Shown one piece after another: positions 55,916 through 60,000 of a stretch of DNA of 60,000 bases. Position 1 is the first letter of the stretch. Each line of letters opens with the position of its first letter. Location of the stretch: contig CM055102.1 in the NCBI GenBank assembly GCA_029204225.1, forward strand, positions 37,878,585 to 37,938,584. The letters are read 5' to 3'. Origin of the DNA: Diphasiastrum complanatum. Taxonomy: Eukaryota; Streptophyta; Lycopodiopsida; Lycopodiales; Lycopodiaceae. Below the pieces are notes generated by a model. It saw only the letters and a program-made list of their open reading frames with translations. It was not told where the DNA came from and did not search any database. Made by a program: the position numbers and the translations under genes.

Positions 55916-55917
<2 letters not shown>
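53573..55917 (+). mobile_element. LINE copy C (ORF1 end to middle of RT)
   Basis: Begins immediately after (TC)n with the end of ORF1 (HKERRKAFQVARESSRRVIN, about 53659-53720), then a nearly complete endonuclease and RT up to just after the VKQGCSLSP block. There it meets a 77-bp (TC)n and copy D. Confidence 0.8.
53820..55890 (+). pseudogene. LINE copy C ORF2: endonuclease and RT
   Basis: Endonuclease: LRIGVWNCDGIHSSSIAGDL (about 53828), LFFMETHDSQ (53908-53940), WIRIVGHDIGLDRDLFVA, FLIGDFNARTSSRQ (about 54270-54310), TPYGEHLLQFGEAHEL, and SDHSFLSF (about 54610): all APE-type motifs (N, E, D-N, S-DH). A 10-bp duplication of GAGCATGCAC at 54088-54107 shifts the frame. RT: NYRTIMFGHVLTKLYGNIL (about 55438), CCFVDFKKAFDSVPHSLL (about 55640), GVKQGCSLSPVLF (about 55818). 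Stops and shifts make it inactive. Confidence 0.8.

Positions 55918-55994
<77 letters not shown>
55918..55994 (+). repeat. Long (TC)n between LINE copies C and D
   Basis: About 38 TC units, the longest in the window, lying within LINE coding sequence rather than after a 3' motif. Confidence 0.95.
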
Positions 55995-55999
<5 letters not shown>

Positions 56000-57600
56000 C
56001 TCTTTCCCCACGTCCTTCAGAATCCACCCTCTTCACCCTGTCCATGGTTGAAAACGCTATCCAAAAAAACCCAAAGAGCCACTGATGTTGACCTCCTAAG
56101 TATGGACTTCCTAAAACCAGTTGCTCACATAATTGCCCCATACATCTCCCATATCTTTAACCAATCTGTCATCTTCGGTCTCCCCACCTCGTGGTGCACC
56201 AACCTTTTACACCCTATCCTCAAAGCCGGGGATCCTTTGATTGTAGACAACTACCGCACTATTATGATCAGTCATACTATGGCCAAGCTATATGGATCTG
56301 TTTTGCAGTTTATTGTCAGCTCACAGGCAGAGACACATCGGTTACATGCTATGGGACAGGCAGGTTTTCGCGCTGGCTACTCCACGGCTGACCAGATATT
56401 CATCTTGAGATGCATTATTGAGGAGGCTAAGTTCAGGAAGCAAAGGGTTTATTGTTGCTTTGTGGATTTCCGCAAAGCCTTTGATTTTGTTCCGAGACAC
56501 CTTTTACTCCAGCGCCTAGCATCGCTTGGCTTTTCTCAAGAGATCATTGCTGCTATCGTCACATTGTATGAGAGAGTGCTGGCTCGTTTTCGAGATGGTG
56601 ATGGATGGTCCTCTTACATTCATAGTTAGTGGGAGTTAAGCAGGTATGTCCTTTGTCCCCTACTCTCTTTGCTCTATATATTGATGATCTTGAGTGGATT
56701 ATTAGGGAAGAGGGTGGAGATGGCTGTCCGTTAGCAGATATGATTATCCTTATTCTACTGTATGCGGATGACGTGATACTTCTATTGAGATCAGCATCTG
56801 GGCTTCAGCGGCACCTTGATGCTTTATATACTTTCTGCCGACATGGGGTTTGATGGTGAACATTGGTAAGACTAAGGTCATGGTGTTCAACACCAATCGT
56901 CAGCACATGAGAGACACAATGTTCTACTATGATGGGCTGCCACTGGAGATAGTAGCCTCTTATACATACTTGGGTGTCCTTTTTACTGGTCCATTGCTCA
57001 CTTTTAGACCAGCTGCACTATCTAGGCTCCGCAAGGGGCACTCTGCTCTTGTCCAGATGGAGAGGTTTTCCTCTATTTACTATGTACATGATCCTAATAC
57101 GCGTTGTCGCCATTTTTCTGCCACTGTCTCTCCGGTGGCTCTATATTCCGCATAGACATGGTGTCCTGGCTTGTCTAGAGATACTTGGAGTGATATTTCA
57201 CGTTTGCAGATCCTTATGCTTAACTGGATGATCCGTGCGAAGCAGTCAGTTCCCCATGATATCATACTGGCAGAGTTTGCCTCACCACCTCTGATTGTCA
57301 AGGCTATATTTCGGATTATCACATTCATTCATAGAGTCTCGGAGCTTGATTCATCCAGATATGTTGTTGCAGCTTTCACATCCTCTCACACACTAGCTAG
57401 TCAGCAGGCTAAGTCCTCATGGTTTTAGTGTGTTTCCGACCTTTTGAGTAGGTGGGGTTTATCTATATCTGATCTCCCCAATGGGACACATAGATATATC
57501 CGCCAGCAGATTTACAGAGCTTACATCAGCACAGTGTGGTCTCACCCAGATCCAGCACGAGTCAAGCTTCATTTTTATCACTCATCTTCTTCAGCTTGAT
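55995..57600 (+). mobile_element. LINE copy D, RT to C-terminal part
   Basis: Starts in the linker before RT (ESTLFTLSMVENAIQKN, homologous to LFALDMVEATICKLK in copy A). RT: NYRTIMISHTMAKLYGSVL, VYCCFVDFRKAFDFVPRHLL, KQVCPLSPTLFALYIDDLEW, and intact YADD (LLYADDVILLL, about 56755). It continues past DMFYYDG-type sequence (about 56930) and a C-terminal part with ISRLQILMLNWMIRAKQSVP (57187-57246). Ends near 57600 without (TC)n. Confidence 0.75.
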
Positions 57601-57680
57601 ATGTAAACACTAAACAATAATATGTATTATGATCAATGTCAAATGATCATAAATAGTACGTCATGGCTCATGAGTACTTT

Positions 57681-59330
57681 CTAATTTCTCTTGGCTTTGA
57701 GCCTCCTTCGAACAGGAGTTGCCGAGCCTAGTGTAGTGTCCTCTTGAAGATCAGGGATGAAGTCCTCATTAGAGGCCGAGGCAAGATGCCCCTCATCCTC
57801 ATCTTCATGATCACTCTCCTCAGACCCCTCCTCTACATACTCTTCCTCTAAGGACTTTGGCTCTGACGATGCCTCAGGGTCGTGACTCGTGAGCATGGGA
57901 GCTTGTGCCCTCTCTTGGCCTCCTACGCGCTCCTTTTGCTTGAGTGACAGGTCTTGCACACAAGGATTGACAAACGTATTACTGCCTACAAATTACAATA
58001 ATTAATTCAAAAATGTACTTCAAGTATGAAGCGTCAACTAAGTAGTAAGTCCTAACTTCTAAAAACATCGAAATAACCTACTAGGTAGGTACCAGCCTAT
58101 CAGGCCAGTGTTAAGTGATCTTAATTTGATTCTTGGCTGCCCTCTGCATAGCCTCCCCATGGAGGAATGTGTACACATACATCCTCCTCGTCCTGTGATC
58201 TTGGTGGCAAGTCTAGAACCTTTGCCACATCAATCTCATCTGGATTGATCTATGTAGTATGCACATGCCACAAATGCACATTGAAATCAAGACATAATTT
58301 GGAGGGCTGTATGTCGACAATTGTATGATATATATTCAATATTATAATCTTGAAAGTTATTTTAATAGTTCAAATTTCAAAGTTGAAAGTTCAAACTCGA
58401 AGTTGGACCTTAAAAGTTCACAATAGACTTTATTAGTAAGTACTATCTACACATTAGAAATTACGACTTACCTGGATAGGCTCTGGGGAAGTCTCAGGTT
58501 GGCGTGTACATACACCAACCTCTCCAATTACGCAAGGGAGAGTTCGATTCCTCTTCTTCATGTGAATCATAGAAAAACGCTCTAGTTCCTCTCACAAGCA
58601 ATTGCAGTGCAGTCATGTGAGGGGACCCTAATGGCAAGGAGGCGCAATTTGTGGATGTCAACCCCAAACTTCATCCACGATGACATGGCACGCAATTGGC
58701 CTGATCACAGTTCAAAGAGGAGTCAACAGTTGCCAGTGAGCACCACAAGCCAAAGCTAAGAAATTAGAATTCATATTTGTAATGATCCAGATTTCATCAA
58801 AAACTGGCTATTAAAGCCGCTATATCATGTAAATACTGAAATGTAACTACTAACAATGGAAAATTGCAATGATCATCTCACATGGATTGCATTGTGTGGT
58901 ATATTACCCTCTCTCAAACACGTGGGCCCAGTGGAGAACTAAAAGTTTTAACTTCAAAGTAAAGTGCCAAAATACTAAGGAAGGAGTCAGGACAATATAG
59001 AGTTAACAATAGTAAGTACTATAATGCGGTATACCTCTTTGGGCTAGTGGTTGTACAAAGACACAGCTGCTCACCCAACCTGTCTATGAACTCTTATAAA
59101 AGGTCCAATGTGCAGCCCTCTCTATCTATAAGGTGCAGGACAATGTAGATAGGCTGCAGGCCCACGACAATGGATCGTGCCTCACTCCAAAATGAAGATG
59201 GGAGCATGATCATTTCGAACCTCCGACTCATTGATGATACCTGCAGCTGCATCTATAGCTACCTCGGAGGCTAGTCCTTCGACCACAAGTTAGTGATTGT
59301 CATTAGTGATTTCTAAGCTGAGAGCTCTAA
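57681..59330 (-). pseudogene. hAT-type transposase remnant, minus strand
   Basis: Reading leftward: AxSIVVGLQPIYIVLHLIDR and LGEQLCL (about 59180-59060), the DUF659-like block of plant hAT transposases. Then RLLAIRVLSHDCTAIACERN (about 58665-58580) and HMKKRNR (about 58565), the hAT dimerisation motif (CERNWS...H-KKRNRL). Then INPDEIDVAKVLDLPPRSQD (about 58245-58185), and an acidic C-terminus (MQDLSLKQKERVGG, then EEEYVEEGSEESDHEDEDEG) ending RRRLKAKRN (57681-57959). Non-coding gaps with AG/GT-like borders separate the blocks, so the gene had introns. Confidence 0.65.
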
Positions 59331-59687
59331 AGTTATAAATCCTAAGTTATTCTAACTTGTTGCTAGATGCTAAATAGAAAATATGTTCATTGATGATTGT
59401 GTCATAAATTAGAATTCATTGCAAGTAGTATGTACTTCGACATTACTACAGTCTACTATCATGATTCATCGTAGAATCTAGATAGTAACTATTATTTTGT
59501 GGCCACTGGCAATTTGCAACAGTTCTAGTAGATCCTTCCAAATGACAGGGTCAGACTCAGACCGATACGGTGGCACAGCCGTCACGAGGCTCCTCATGCC
59601 GAGCCGTACACAACTTAGGGGTAGGGATGTGTATATGGCATCCTTCCAACAAAGTAACAGGGAGATAGCCAATGTGTCTGTCAAGAG
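59331..59687 (-). pseudogene. Possible upstream exon of the minus-strand hAT gene
   Basis: The minus strand from 59684 to 59500 reads LLLCWKDAIYTSLPLSCVRL and SESDPVIWKDLLELLQIASG without strong domain evidence. Position upstream of the hAT blocks and the same strand suggest it belongs to that gene. Nothing else is seen at 59331-59477. Confidence 0.3.
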
Positions 59688-60000
59688 GTGTTTCTACATG
59701 TGCAACCTCCCCTCATAAGGAATGGCCTGCCTTTCCGGGAGGGAAAGGTTTGTGTGCTGGATAGGGAGGACCTGCGGGCCCAAATCCTGCAACAATGTCA
59801 TGACAACCCTTGTGCTGGTCACCCAAGCATACAGGGACACTTGACCTTGTTAGGCAGAACTTTTTCTGGCCAAAGATGAAAGGTCATGTTGAGGCATATG
59901 TTCAAGGTTGTGGACAATGCCAGTATAATAAAGCAAAAAGACTCAAAGCGCGGGTCTTTGACGTCCTTTGGAAATTCCCAACAAGGAACGAGAAAGTATC
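59688..60000 (+). pseudogene. Ty3/gypsy integrase zinc-finger fragment
   Basis: Reads NGLPFREGKVCVLDREDLRA, ILQQCHDNPCAGHPSIQGHL, LLGRTFSGQR to a stop at 59877. One frame later it continues KGHVEAYVQGCGQCQYNKAK and RLKARVFDVLWKFPTRNEKV to the window edge. H-x4-H and C-x2-C of the integrase H2C2 finger are all present. A frameshift lies near 59875. The rest would be beyond the right edge. Confidence 0.85.

Overview
This is a stretch of a large, repeat-rich plant nuclear genome. Almost everything in it is transposable-element sequence, but on the + strand three short exons of one host gene can be read: AAR2, a U5 snRNP assembly factor. They lie at 7674-7756, 18872-18929 and 35078-35140. They join in phase, have GT/AG borders, and are separated by introns of about 11.1 and 16.1 kb that consist mainly of retrotransposons. 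Kilobase-scale introns full of LTR elements, and LTR/LINE families that do not look angiosperm-like to me, suggest a fern or gymnosperm; a homosporous fern is my tentative guess. The lineage cannot be proved from the sequence.

Layout. 1-2885: decayed Ty3-derived element carrying an unusual aspartate/aromatic-rich insert. 4037-6402: internally deleted minus-strand chromovirus. 7674-7756: AAR2 exon. 8564-11377: non-autonomous Ty1/copia-like element (minus). 11640-12810: hAT transposase remnant. 12839-14235: minus-strand chromovirus 3' end. 14236-17252: Ty3-derived element with a 523-residue open frame of a new kind. 17258-18300: another Ty3 pol fragment. 18872-18929: AAR2 exon. 21440-32267: a chromovirus containing a younger, nearly complete chromovirus (25067-31607), both with matching target-site duplications. 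32462-32914: solo copia-type LTR. 33243-34460: duplicated copia RNase H tail. 35078-35140: AAR2 exon. 36480-38590: minus-strand Ty3 pol. 38594-42194: Ty3 gag-protease with a duplicated tRNA-Asp-type primer site. 42345-57600: a head-to-tail series of LINE copies, all on the + strand and separated by (TC)n tracts, with a U6 snRNA fragment in the same arrangement; a second copy of the copia-like element (47017-50113) is inserted in it. 57681-59684: minus-strand hAT remnant. 59690-60000: Ty3 integrase fragment.

The most notable observations are: (1) the LINE family ends in (TC)n rather than poly(A), after a conserved AAAAGACGTTAATAAAGC-type motif, and successive copies abut at (TC)n, suggesting insertion into (TC)n; (2) a U6 snRNA 3' portion inserted at the same kind of (TC)n junction; (3) two Ty3-derived elements sharing a novel Asp/aromatic plus Trp-repeat coding region; (4) chromovirus LTRs bounded by AGTTA...TAACT instead of TG...CA, verified by two exact 5-bp target duplications and adjoining initiator-Met primer sites; (5) the AAR2 gene spread over giant introns.

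No element appears fully intact. The best preserved is 25067-31607, with two in-frame stops and one frameshift. All comparisons were made by eye between copies within the window and against remembered family motifs; no database search was run.
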